From CBDUMN01 sp965368335 (GTDB taxonomy: Bacteria > Pseudomonadota > Alphaproteobacteria > Rhodospirillales > JAPHRK01), in contig CBDUMN010000112.1 of NCBI GenBank assembly GCA_965368335.1, positions 1 through 10,262 of the forward strand: a stretch of 10,262 bases of DNA. Direction: 5' to 3'. Shown piece after piece: positions 1 to 5,722 of this stretch. Each line of letters starts with the position of its first letter. Within the stretch, counting starts at the first letter, position 1. The position numbers and the translations under genes are program-made. The notes beneath the pieces are model-generated. The model was not told the origin of the DNA. It saw only the letters and a program-made list of their open reading frames with translations, and did no database searches.

Positions 1-8
1 GCAAACAT
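1..8 (-). CDS. Start of next retron gene, probably reverse transcriptase (cut by window edge)
   Basis: On the minus strand the effector stop codon TGA (10-8) overlaps an ATG (8-6) as TGATG, after which TTT GC runs off the window. This is the usual layout of translationally coupled operon genes. In type II retrons (Ec86/St85 type) the order is ncRNA, effector, reverse transcriptase, so a reverse transcriptase of about 300-350 residues is expected to begin here. Only two codons are visible. The overlap is seen directly, and the identity is inferred from family gene order alone. Confidence 0.4.
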
Positions 9-859
9 CAGCTTCTCAGGCTGGGATCGAATGAACAACCTCGTGAGACATCACACCTAGCTAAGTAGTATTTCTGCCCTCTTTGCTTAGAGAAAGTGAG
101 GTCCATTTTTTCCAACAAAAAAAGGTGCCTCTGAAGATCACTTCGTTCAAATCCTTTAACAAAAATTGATAGCGCCTTTAGGAGTTCATTATGGGTAAGA
201 GCCCCAAAAATGCAAAGTAGGTCGATTATCAAAAGGCTTATATGCCCCTGAGTATCGCATTGAAATTGTCTTTCGATTGAGGAACTATTTTCATAATCTT
301 CGACGCTTTCGACAACGTTTTTCCATATCTCTTCTAGGTCGCCGGTTGCAATTTTGGGAGAGGCTCCAGAATGAAATTCTGAAGCCCAGTCATACGCTAT
401 CACCTTGGCCTCATCGATTTCCCTCAAGTACTTAATTGGGCCAAGCGCTAGATATGTCGTGTCGTCGTCATTCTCGTTGCTAATCATAACGATTAGCTTT
501 TCATTTATGCTTGGCTCGTTGGCAAAGGTGCCAAGTTCGGAGAAAGAGCCAGGGCTTTCGGCAATAAGAAAAACGATGGATGAAATTTCTGAGATATGCT
601 TTTCAAAGGAAAGTAAGTCTGTGAAATGCCCGTCCCTAAACCACTCCAACATGGATTCTTCATAGTAAAGGCGACCGTATATGTCAGGACGGTTTATCAG
701 CAATTTCCTGAGAATAAAATCCCTGGCCGAATAGGGCTCTGCGTTCTCGTCGGGATTTCGGGGGCCACCACAAAAGAATATGATGTTTGAAGGTCGAGCG
801 ACCCTGAGTTTTCCGATGTCTACCCGTTCTACAAAGCTTTTCAAAAACGGGTTTTTCAC
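8..859 (-). CDS. Retron St85/Ec86-family effector (nucleoside deoxyribosyltransferase-like, C-terminal winged helix)
   Basis: A 283-residue protein recognised as the effector of type II retrons. In that family an N-terminal nucleoside 2-deoxyribosyltransferase-like fold acts as a toxic nucleosidase, held inactive by the reverse transcriptase-msDNA complex and released during phage attack. Visible signatures are FFCGG (28-32) after the first beta strand, DLLSFE (81-86), ESPGSFSELG (101-110) with the likely catalytic Glu in SELG, and ALGP (138-141). These align with FLCGG, SLLSLE, ESPGSFTELG and NYGP as I recall them from the Ec86 effector. About residues 200-270 look like a winged-helix DNA-binding region. 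I prefer the GTG at 859-857: the Shine-Dalgarno-like AAAGGGA (873-867) lies 7 nt upstream. The TTG at 862-860 would sit only 4 nt away. The gene is clearly more AT-rich than the chromosome to its right, suggesting transfer. It lies directly behind the predicted retron RNA and overlaps the next gene. Confidence 0.88.
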   Translation of the reverse strand: MKNPFLKSFVERVDIGKLRVARPSNIIFFCGGPRNPDENAEPYSARDFILRKLLINRPDIYGRLYYEESMLEWFRDGHFTDLLSFEKHISEISSIVFLIAESPGSFSELGTFANEPSINEKLIVMISNENDDDTTYLALGPIKYLREIDEAKVIAYDWASEFHSGASPKIATGDLEEIWKNVVESVEDYENSSSIERQFQCDTQGHISLLIIDLLCIFGALTHNELLKALSIFVKGFERSDLQRHLFLLEKMDLTFSKQRGQKYYLARCDVSRGCSFDPSLRS

Positions 860-867
860 CAAAAAAT

Positions 868-1020
868 CCCTTTACCTTAGAATAAGGCGATCTGAGGCCA
901 TTTCATTACCGGCGAGCAACAGAGGTGATGAAATGGCCTCAGATCGCCGATAAAAAGTCGTCAATATAGTCAGTCTGGCGAAGCGCCGGACAATGGTTTG
1001 TAACCAACCGCGTAAAGAGT
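868..1020 (-). ncRNA. Predicted type II retron msr-msd noncoding RNA
   Basis: Read on the minus strand, this stretch has every expected part of an Ec86-like retron RNA in the right order. Strand a1 is CTCTTTAC (1019-1012) and pairs with a2 GTAAAGGG (875-868) over 8 bp with one G-U. A G directly follows a1 (1011) and is the candidate branching guanosine; the TTAC-GCGG context resembles TTA-GCGAG in Ec86. The msr part has two short hairpins, TGGTT-ACA-AACCA (1006-994) and GGCG-CTT-CGCC (987-977). The msd part is a long hairpin (948-886). Reverse transcription starting at about 876 and stopping near 955-962 would give msDNA of roughly 80-87 nt, close to the 86 nt of Ec86. A promoter (1056-1027) would start transcription at about 1020, exactly at a1. 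The parts are seen in the sequence; the assignment is inferred from structure and from position just upstream of a retron effector. Confidence 0.72.
886..948 (-). repeat. Long perfect inverted repeat: msd stem of the retron RNA
   Basis: Arms 886-906 and 928-948 are perfect 21-bp inverted repeats. After one mismatched position (a T-G wobble in the DNA sense copied into msDNA, C-A in the RNA) the stem continues for 3 bp (908-910 with 924-926) and closes on a 13-nt loop (911-923). No T-run follows directly on either strand, so this is a poor intrinsic terminator. Its place between the msr hairpins and a2 makes it the double-stranded part of the predicted msDNA. Confidence 0.8.
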
Positions 1021-1026
1021 GAAATC

Positions 1027-1056
1027 AGGATAGTTTTTGACTTCCCAGCAAGTCAA
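1027..1056 (-). promoter_or_regulatory. Predicted retron promoter with palindrome over the -35 box
   Basis: On the minus strand TTGACT (1056-1051) and TATCCT (1032-1027) are separated by 18 bp, a reasonable sigma-70-type promoter. The expected start, about 7 nt downstream, falls at 1020-1018, the first bases of a1. The -35 box is the left arm of a perfect 7-bp inverted repeat, TTGACTT (1056-1050) and AAGTCAA (1043-1037), with a 6-bp spacer. This is a possible operator for an unidentified repressor. A second small palindrome, AAGAG/CTCTT (1069-1065 and 1059-1055), abuts it. Confidence 0.5.
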
Positions 1057-1136
1057 GAGACATGCTCTTAGCGCCAAGTTTTTGATGGCGGATGTTTTTA
1101 GGAACATACGACGCTTGGCAAATTCTGATGTCTTGA

Positions 1137-1168
1137 TTGACTCTCCAATATGTACATTATATTGTACA
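1137..1168 (+). promoter_or_regulatory. yefM-yoeB promoter and TGTACA operator pair
   Basis: Two TGTACA hexamers (1151-1156 and 1163-1168) lie 12 bp apart, centre to centre, just before the antitoxin gene. TGTACA-centred paired palindromes are the established binding sites of YefM and YefM-YoeB in E. coli, where the complex represses its own operon. A weak promoter overlaps them: TTGACT (1137-1142) and TATATT (1158-1163) with a short 15-bp spacer, or TTGATT (1133-1138) with a 19-bp spacer. Bound repressor would cover the -10 region. The hexamers are certain; the exact -35/-10 choice is not. Confidence 0.75.
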
Positions 1169-1194
1169 TATTCATGCCTCGCAGGAGAATCCCC

Positions 1195-1461
1195 ATGGAA
1201 GCCATCACATACACCGAGTTTCGCAAGTCGTTGAAGGGCCGCATGGACGATGTGCAGACCTCGCACGCGCCTTTGCTGATCACCCGGCAGAAGGGTGGCG
1301 ATGCGGTGTTGGTGTCGCGTGAGGAATACGAGTCTCTGCAAGAAACCCTGCATCTGTTGAGCTCGCCCAACAATGCCGCGCGTCTGTTGGCGTCCATCGA
1401 ACAAGCCAATGCCGGCCAACTTACCGAACGGGCGTTGGCCGATGAAGATAGTTTGGACTGA
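1195..1461 (+). CDS. yefM: Antitoxin YefM (Phd/YefM family)
   Basis: An 88-residue antitoxin that binds and neutralises YoeB and represses its own operon. The N-terminus, MEAITYTEFRKSL, is the Phd/YefM DNA-binding fold. Arg10 and Arg31 sit where E. coli YefM has the arginines I recall as important for operator contact. The middle, HAPLLITRQKGGDAVLVS with EEYESLQET after it, follows E. coli YefM almost residue for residue. About residues 55-88 form the usually disordered, acidic toxin-wrapping tail. The ATG at 1195 follows a strong AGGAGA (1183-1188). The upstream in-frame ATG at 1150 would lie inside the operator and is rejected. The 3' end overlaps yoeB by 20 bp, which couples translation of the pair. 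Confidence 0.95.
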   Translation: MEAITYTEFRKSLKGRMDDVQTSHAPLLITRQKGGDAVLVSREEYESLQETLHLLSSPNNAARLLASIEQANAGQLTERALADEDSLD

Positions 1462-1708
1462 TCTCGCCTGGGAGGACTACCTCCATTGGCAGGAAACCGA
1501 CCGGGACGTGCTTAAAAAAATCAATACGCTGATCAAGGAAACCAAGCGCTCGCCTTTCAAGGGGATCGGTAAGCCCGAACCGCTGAAAGGCAATCTCAAG
1601 GGCTGGTGGTCGCGGCGGATCACCGGGCAACACCGCCTCGTGTACCGCATCCAGGGGAAAGGCGATGGTCAGCAAGTGGAAATCGTTCAGTGCCGGTTTC
1701 ATTACTGA
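1442..1708 (+). CDS. yoeB: mRNA interferase YoeB (RelE-superfamily toxin)
   Basis: An 88-residue ribosome-dependent endoribonuclease that cleaves mRNA in the A site when free of YefM. Residues known to be catalytic in E. coli YoeB (84 aa) are all present: Glu46 in KPEPLKG, Arg65 in GQHRLVYR, and the terminal His-Tyr (87-88). There is a roughly 4-residue insertion (GKGD, 73-76) before the last strand. The fold signatures WTDLAWEDYLHWQ (5-17) and the SPF/G-x-G-KPEPLKG segment are typical. The start ATG at 1442 lies within yefM and reads in another frame, as usual for this operon. Nothing suggests inactivation, so the module appears intact and functional. Confidence 0.95.
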   Translation: MKIVWTDLAWEDYLHWQETDRDVLKKINTLIKETKRSPFKGIGKPEPLKGNLKGWWSRRITGQHRLVYRIQGKGDGQQVEIVQCRFHY

Positions 1709-1721
1709 CGGGGTGCGACTG

Positions 1722-1801
1722 TACCCCCTCCGGCTCCCCCTAAAAGGGGGAGAGAAATGACAGCCCAGTCCCTCCCCTTTTAGGGGAGGTTAGGAGGGGT
1801 A
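1722..1801. repeat. Imperfect inverted-repeat intergenic element (CCCCTCC...GGAGGGG type)
   Basis: The left part (about 1722-1752) and right part (about 1769-1801) are imperfect inverted copies. Both start or end with TACCCC/GGGGTA and contain an inner palindrome: CTCCCCCTAAAAGGGGGAG on the left (1734-1752), CTCCCCTTTTAGGGGAG on the right (1772-1788). Elements of this look are scattered between genes in many alphaproteobacteria. It lies just after yoeB and before yghU, and could fold strongly in either transcript and act as a bidirectional terminator or mRNA 3' barrier. No coding capacity is seen. Confidence 0.7.
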
Positions 1802-1911
1802 TCGGGTTTGAGTTGTTGCCCTGTCTTGCCTCATGATGGCATGGTTCCTACATATTCCGTGGGGTTGGTCCCGCTCATATTTTTTCCATTGTCCGAAGGA
1901 GTTCTTTGCAA

Positions 1912-2784
1912 ATGAGCACTGAGTCGTCTTACGAGCCGCCGAAGGTTTGGAAATGGGAGAAGGAGAGCGGCGGACAGTTCGCCAGCATCAACCGCCCGAT
2001 CGCCGGGGCGACTCATGAAAAAGAGCTGCCGGTCGGCAAGCATCCGTTACAGCTCTATTCACTGGCGACGCCCAATGGGGTGAAGGCGACGGTGATGCTT
2101 GAAGAGTTGTTGGCCGCCGGGCACACAGGAGCCGAATACGACGCCTGGCTGATCAGGATCACTGACGGCGACCAGTTCGGCAGCGGCTTTGTTGCGGTCA
2201 ATCCCAATTCTAAAATTCCGGCGCTGATGGACCACAGCACCACGCCGCCGACCCGGGTGTTCGAGTCCGGCTCGATTTTGCTTTATCTGGCCGAGAAGTT
2301 CGGGGCCTTCCTGCCCACCGATCCGGCTAAACGGACCGAGTGCCTGTCCTGGCTGTTTTGGCAGATGGGTGCGTCGCCCTATCTCGGCGGCGGGTTCGGG
2401 CATTTTTATAAGTATGCGCCGGTGAAGATTGAATATTGCATCGACCGCTTCACCATGGAGGTCAAGCGTCAGCTCGACGTGCTGGACCGGCAGTTGGCCG
2501 AAAGGCGGTTTATTGCGGGCGATGTCTACACCATCGCCGATATCGCCATCTGGCCCTGGTACGGGCAATTGGCGCTCAATATCGTTTATGAAGCTTCCGA
2601 GTTTCTCGATACGAAGTCCTACAAAAACGTCATGCGTTGGGCCGAAGAAATCGGTGCGCGGGAAGCCGTTCAGCGGGGGCAGATGGTCAACAAAACCATG
2701 GGCAAACCGGAGCGGCAATTGCGCGAGCGGCACGATGCCGACGACTTCAACACCAAAACCCAGGATAAGCTTGAGGCCGAATAG
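1912..2784 (+). CDS. yghU: Glutathione-dependent disulfide-bond oxidoreductase YghU (nu-class GST)
   Basis: A 290-residue cytosolic glutathione S-transferase homologue of E. coli YghU (288 aa). That class binds two glutathiones or GSSG and reduces disulfides rather than conjugating xenobiotics. The match runs the full length: FASINRP (23-29) with the GSH-binding Asn27, PVGKHPLQLYSL at the start of the thioredoxin-like domain, VNPNSKIPAL and FESGSILLYLAEKFG at the GSH site, then the all-helical domain with GGGFGHFYKYAPVKIEY and YTIADIAIWPW, and the charged C-terminal tail. The ATG at 1912 is preferred because AAGGAG (1896-1901) lies 10 nt upstream; the in-frame TTG at 1906 is too close. It is a single gene, convergent with the deaminase gene, with only 14 bp between stops and no clear terminator. 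Confidence 0.95.
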   Translation: MSTESSYEPPKVWKWEKESGGQFASINRPIAGATHEKELPVGKHPLQLYSLATPNGVKATVMLEELLAAGHTGAEYDAWLIRITDGDQFGSGFVAVNPNSKIPALMDHSTTPPTRVFESGSILLYLAEKFGAFLPTDPAKRTECLSWLFWQMGASPYLGGGFGHFYKYAPVKIEYCIDRFTMEVKRQLDVLDRQLAERRFIAGDVYTIADIAIWPWYGQLALNIVYEASEFLDTKSYKNVMRWAEEIGAREAVQRGQMVNKTMGKPERQLRERHDADDFNTKTQDKLEAE

Positions 2785-2798
2785 GAAAAGTGATTGGG

Positions 2799-3254
2799 TT
2801 ACCCCTCGGCGATGTCTTCCCGCCAGAGTTGGGGTTTTTCTTCGATGAATTTGCCCATCAGAGCTTTGCATTGGGCGTCGTCGAGCAGCACCACCTCGAC
2901 GCCGCGTTCTTTTAAGAAGTCGATGTTGCCTTCGAAATTTTGTTTCTCGCCGACCACCACCTTTTCGATGCCGAACTGGACGATGGTTCCGGCGCACATC
3001 ATACAGGGGCTTAGCGTGGTATAGAGCGTGGTGCCCCGGTAGTTGCCCCGACGTCCGGCCTTTTGCAGACAGTCCATCTCTCCGTGCAGGATCGGGTTGC
3101 CCGCTTGGACGCGCTGATTGTGACCGACGGCGAGGACTTTTCCGGTCGCCGTTTCAACGAGCACGGCCCCAATGGGCAGCCCGCCTTCCTCATAGCTTTT
3201 TAAGGCCTGCTCGTAAGCGGTTTGCATCAGGGGGGTGTGGTCGTCTTGGGGCAT
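2799..3254 (-). CDS. Cytidine/deoxycytidylate deaminase-fold protein, yeast FCY1-like cytosine deaminase
   Basis: A 151-residue zinc-dependent deaminase. The zinc site is complete: HGE (His57, catalytic Glu59) and PCMMC (Cys84, Cys87). Most bacterial relatives of this size are TadA-like tRNA adenosine deaminases or guanine deaminases. This one instead matches yeast cytosine deaminase FCY1 (158 aa) along its length: YEEGGLPIG, ILHGEMD, TTLYTTLSPC, VVGEKQNF, RGVEVV, and the C-terminal QLWREDIAE, which corresponds to the FCY1 tail with its substrate-binding Trp and Asp. It probably converts cytosine to uracil for pyrimidine salvage, unlike the unrelated amidohydrolase CodA. The ATG at 3254 is chosen because homology begins there; longer in-frame extension has no family match. 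It is 41 bp downstream of the zinc-ribbon gene, probably the same transcript. A broader nucleoside deaminase role is possible. Confidence 0.88.
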   Translation of the reverse strand: MPQDDHTPLMQTAYEQALKSYEEGGLPIGAVLVETATGKVLAVGHNQRVQAGNPILHGEMDCLQKAGRRGNYRGTTLYTTLSPCMMCAGTIVQFGIEKVVVGEKQNFEGNIDFLKERGVEVVLLDDAQCKALMGKFIEEKPQLWREDIAEG

Positions 3255-3295
3255 GAGTGGGTCTCTATAAAAATGATGCGCCTGTCGGTTTTTAG

Positions 3296-3580
3296 CTATC
3301 CGGCCCGTCGTATGGCCTCTCTCTTCTGATATCGTTTGTCGGACGTGGTGGCAACGGCTTTGCTTGCACAGTGAGGGCAATAAATTTGTGCGCCGATTTC
3401 GGGGATTGGCATATGAGGGCCGAAACGCTTGAGCAGCATATCCATCTCGAGAATTTGATGGTGGTCGCAGCGTTGACATCGGGCGAGAACGCCTTGGCCC
3501 TTATCGAGGAGGTTCCCCAGGCGCACCTGGGGGGTCGCCTGATCGAGCCGACGGAGTATCTGCTGCTTTATCTTTCCCAT
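3296..3580 (-). CDS. Small zinc-ribbon protein of unknown function
   Basis: A 94-residue protein with two CxxC pairs (Cys35/Cys38 and Cys68/Cys71) separated by 29 residues, a typical zinc-ribbon spacing. Between them is LLKRFGPHMPIPEIGAQIYC, whose pattern I associate with small conserved hypothetical proteins of alphaproteobacteria. The N-terminus (QVRLGNLLDKGQGVLARC) suits a nucleic-acid or protein adaptor, but no function can be assigned. The basic C-terminal tail (KRYQKREAIRRAG) could bind RNA or DNA. The ATG at 3580 has no good ribosome-binding site, and the frame stays open to 3787, but the upstream part does not look like protein. It probably shares a transcript with the deaminase downstream. 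Confidence 0.7.
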   Translation of the reverse strand: MGKIKQQILRRLDQATPQVRLGNLLDKGQGVLARCQRCDHHQILEMDMLLKRFGPHMPIPEIGAQIYCPHCASKAVATTSDKRYQKREAIRRAG

Positions 3581-3786
3581 GACAAGAACATAGCATGAAC
3601 ATTTGTTCTGGCCAATGAAAATACGATAGCCCAAATCAAGCCTAGCTGGCGTTATTTCGATCAACGGTTTCTCTTGAAACAGTTGACGAGAGTTATGCCC
3701 GGAACATGACAAAAACCTAATACTCATCCTCAGATATCCGTGGCGCTTAAAATAAGCTGCGGAGCGATACAGGGAGAGAAAGACCA

Positions 3787-4500
3787 ATGAAGATTTTTAA
3801 GAACGCTGCCGCCTTGTTTGCGGTTGTGGCGGTTTTCGGTGCCTCTTTCGGGGTGCTGGCGACGACCCCCAAGGCAACTGCCGAGGAAGCCCATGTGGAA
3901 CACTCCGTTGCTCGGGGCGGGTTGCTCTATGACCGTTGGCTTAAGGTTACCGAAGGCTACGAACTTCCGCGGGACACCCATCCCAAATATCCGAGCGATG
4001 GGAAGCTCTCGAAAAAGTCCACCTGGCTTTGCTGGTCCTGCCATGGTTGGGATTACAAAGGCAAGGAGGGCGCTACCGAAGCGGTTCACGGCAGCATCCT
4101 GGGCGCCAAGGGTAAGCCGACGGCTGAGATTATCGCCGTTTTGAAGGACGGTAACCACGGCTTCAAAGATGGCATGTTGAGCGAAAAAGACTTCAACGAT
4201 ATGGCCCATTTCGTCAGCGCCGGTCTGATCGACATGGATCAGTACATCGATCGCAAAACCGGTAAGTCAAAAGGGGATGTAGGAAAAGGCCGAGCCTACT
4301 ACGACACCATCTGCACCCGTTGCCACGGTATGGACGGCAAGAAGGAAGCCGCTTTGGGAACGCGGTCCAAGAAAAACCCCTGGCAGGTCTTCCATAAGAT
4401 TCGCAATGGTCAGCCGATGAAGGAAATGCCGGCGTTGTTTGCGCTCGATCCGCAAATCTCTGCTGACATCCTGGCCTACTCCCAACAACTGCCGGATTAA
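3787..4500 (+). CDS. Secreted dihaem c-type cytochrome
   Basis: A 237-residue periplasmic cytochrome with a clear signal peptide (MKIFKNAAALFAVVAVFGAS..., cleavage around residues 26-33). It has two haem-binding CxxCH motifs, CWSCH (82-86) and CTRCH (176-180), one in each cytochrome c domain. Likely distal ligands are methionines such as Met130 (KDGML) and one of Met211/Met215 in the second domain. The GGLLYDRWLKVTEG segment (44-57) before the first haem recurs in proteobacterial cytochromes of this type. AGGGAGA lies about 9 nt before the ATG. It should carry electrons in the periplasm, but the partner enzyme is not in this window; the nearest redox membrane protein, the b561-like one at 9609, is 5 kb away. 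It diverges from the zinc-ribbon gene across 206 bp. Confidence 0.93.
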   Translation: MKIFKNAAALFAVVAVFGASFGVLATTPKATAEEAHVEHSVARGGLLYDRWLKVTEGYELPRDTHPKYPSDGKLSKKSTWLCWSCHGWDYKGKEGATEAVHGSILGAKGKPTAEIIAVLKDGNHGFKDGMLSEKDFNDMAHFVSAGLIDMDQYIDRKTGKSKGDVGKGRAYYDTICTRCHGMDGKKEAALGTRSKKNPWQVFHKIRNGQPMKEMPALFALDPQISADILAYSQQLPD

Positions 4501-4523
4501 TTGGGCGAAATGCCAGCTTTACC

Positions 4524-4557
4524 GCACCACTCCTTGATCCTGCGCAAGGAGTGGTGT
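4524..4557 (+). terminator. Hairpin after the dihaem cytochrome gene
   Basis: A perfect 10-bp stem, ACCACTCCTT (4526-4535) with AAGGAGTGGT (4546-4555), extends by one C-G and one G-T pair and has a 10-nt loop. It begins about 25 bp past the stop codon. No T-run follows, so it is either a weak or Rho-assisted terminator or a 3'-end stabiliser of the mRNA. Confidence 0.5.
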
Positions 4558-4620
4558 CCATGGGCTCGGCATAGTAGGGGTGTTTGACGCTTTCCAATTT
4601 AGACGGTCGAAGAATCCGCC

Positions 4621-5583
4621 ATGGACACATCTCTTTCCCGCCGCGACCTTTTCCCACATGTGGAACCCTATGAAACGGGGATGTTGGCGGTGGGGAGCGG
4701 CCATCAGCTCTATTGGGAACAGTCGGGCAATCCCTGGGGAACGCCTGTCGTTTTTCTACACGGCGGTCCCGGCGCAGGGGCTCAGGCCATGCACCGCCGT
4801 TTCTTCGACCCCAAGAGTTACCGCATCGTCATTTTCGACCAGAGGGGCTGTGGCCGTTCTAAACCCATCGGCGATCTGACCGATAACACCACCTGGGACT
4901 TGGTCGCCGATATGGAGCGTCTGCGCGACCATCTCGGTATCGAGCGTTGGATCGTTTTCGGGGGCTCCTGGGGCTCCACGCTTGCCCTTGCCTATGGGGT
5001 CGCTCACCCTGAGCGTTGCGCCGGGTTCATCCTGCGCGGGGTCTTCCTTGGGCGATCCCATGAAGTGAGTTGGTTTATCGACGGTATCAAGACCGTGTTC
5101 CCCGAACCCTGGCGATCTCTGGCCGAACACCTGCCGCAAGAGGAGCGGGGCGATCTGTTGGGCGCTTACTATCGTCGTCTTTGTGACGAGGACCCGACAG
5201 TCAATGGACCTGCCGCCGCCGTCTGGTGCCGGTTCGAGTCCGCCTGCTCGCACCTTTTGCCGCGCAACGTCGGCAACGTGGCTCTGGGGGCGAGCAAGGA
5301 ACAGTTGGCTCTGGCGCGACTTGAGGCCCATTACCTAACCCATCGGGTTTTTATGGCCGAAGACAAGGTGCTTTCCGAGATCGGGAAAATCGGTGATGTG
5401 CCCGGTGTCATCGTCCAGGGGCGCTATGACATGGTTTGTCCCATCGCCACCGCCGACGAAGTGGCGCGGGCCTGGCCGGGGGCTGAATATATTGTGGTGC
5501 CCGATGCGGGACATTCGGCCATGGAACCGGGAATTCGGGCGGCTCTGGTCGGCGCGACCGAGCGATTTAAGCGGCTGGGCTAG
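4621..5583 (+). CDS. pip: Proline iminopeptidase (peptidase S33, alpha/beta hydrolase)
   Basis: A 320-residue cytosolic aminopeptidase that removes N-terminal proline from peptides. The alpha/beta-hydrolase hallmarks are in order: oxyanion motif HGGPGAG (47-53), DQRGCGRS (73-80), nucleophile elbow GGSWGS (114-119) with Ser116, acid Asp270 in GRYDMVCP, and His298 in DAGHSAME. Length and motifs fit the bacterial Pip family (about 310-320 aa, EC 3.4.11.5) rather than the longer tricorn-type relatives. The cap domain (about 145-245) carries the expected WxxFE-like WCRFESACSHLLP. The ATG at 4621 has only a weak purine-rich upstream element (GAAGAA). It appears to be transcribed alone, after the hairpin behind the cytochrome gene. 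Confidence 0.95.
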   Translation: MDTSLSRRDLFPHVEPYETGMLAVGSGHQLYWEQSGNPWGTPVVFLHGGPGAGAQAMHRRFFDPKSYRIVIFDQRGCGRSKPIGDLTDNTTWDLVADMERLRDHLGIERWIVFGGSWGSTLALAYGVAHPERCAGFILRGVFLGRSHEVSWFIDGIKTVFPEPWRSLAEHLPQEERGDLLGAYYRRLCDEDPTVNGPAAAVWCRFESACSHLLPRNVGNVALGASKEQLALARLEAHYLTHRVFMAEDKVLSEIGKIGDVPGVIVQGRYDMVCPIATADEVARAWPGAEYIVVPDAGHSAMEPGIRAALVGATERFKRLG

Positions 5584-5722
5584 AGAAAAGTCAGGGTTTC
5601 CGCCATTTTATCTTTGATTACACCGAGTGCTTTAAGTACTTTCAAACTCTACCGTGGGACGATTCGATAATTAGGACTGCCGGGGTTCGGCCCGTGTTGA
5701 TCCGTCAATGGGGGACAGATCA

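Noticed and set aside
886..948. Long hairpin read as an ordinary intrinsic terminator
   Set aside because: No T-run follows immediately on either strand, the stem is unusually long, and it lies between msr-like hairpins and an a2 strand upstream of a retron effector.
970..1419. 149-residue minus-strand reading frame opposite yefM
   Set aside because: Its N-terminal two thirds are the antisense of yefM, it has no recognisable domain, and its C-terminal part lies across the predicted retron promoter and RNA.
2059..2997. 312-residue minus-strand frame opposite yghU
   Set aside because: Antisense shadow of a full-length, well-conserved YghU gene. The composition (Arg/Gly/His-rich, low complexity) is typical of a non-coding frame.
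3597..3608. GAACATTTGTTC near-palindrome upstream of the zinc-ribbon gene, resembling a LexA box
   Set aside because: It resembles the Gram-positive LexA box, whereas alphaproteobacterial LexA normally uses GTTC-N7-GTTC. A single copy with imperfect centre is weak evidence.
3581..3787. N-terminal extension of the zinc-ribbon frame up to 3787
   Set aside because: The extra 69 residues show no conserved pattern, and would overlap the ribosome-binding site region of the divergent cytochrome gene.
5626..5642. AGTGCTTTAAGTACT near-palindrome after pip as a terminator
   Set aside because: The symmetric form leaves a one-base loop and the following T-run is only three bases, so it is not convincing.
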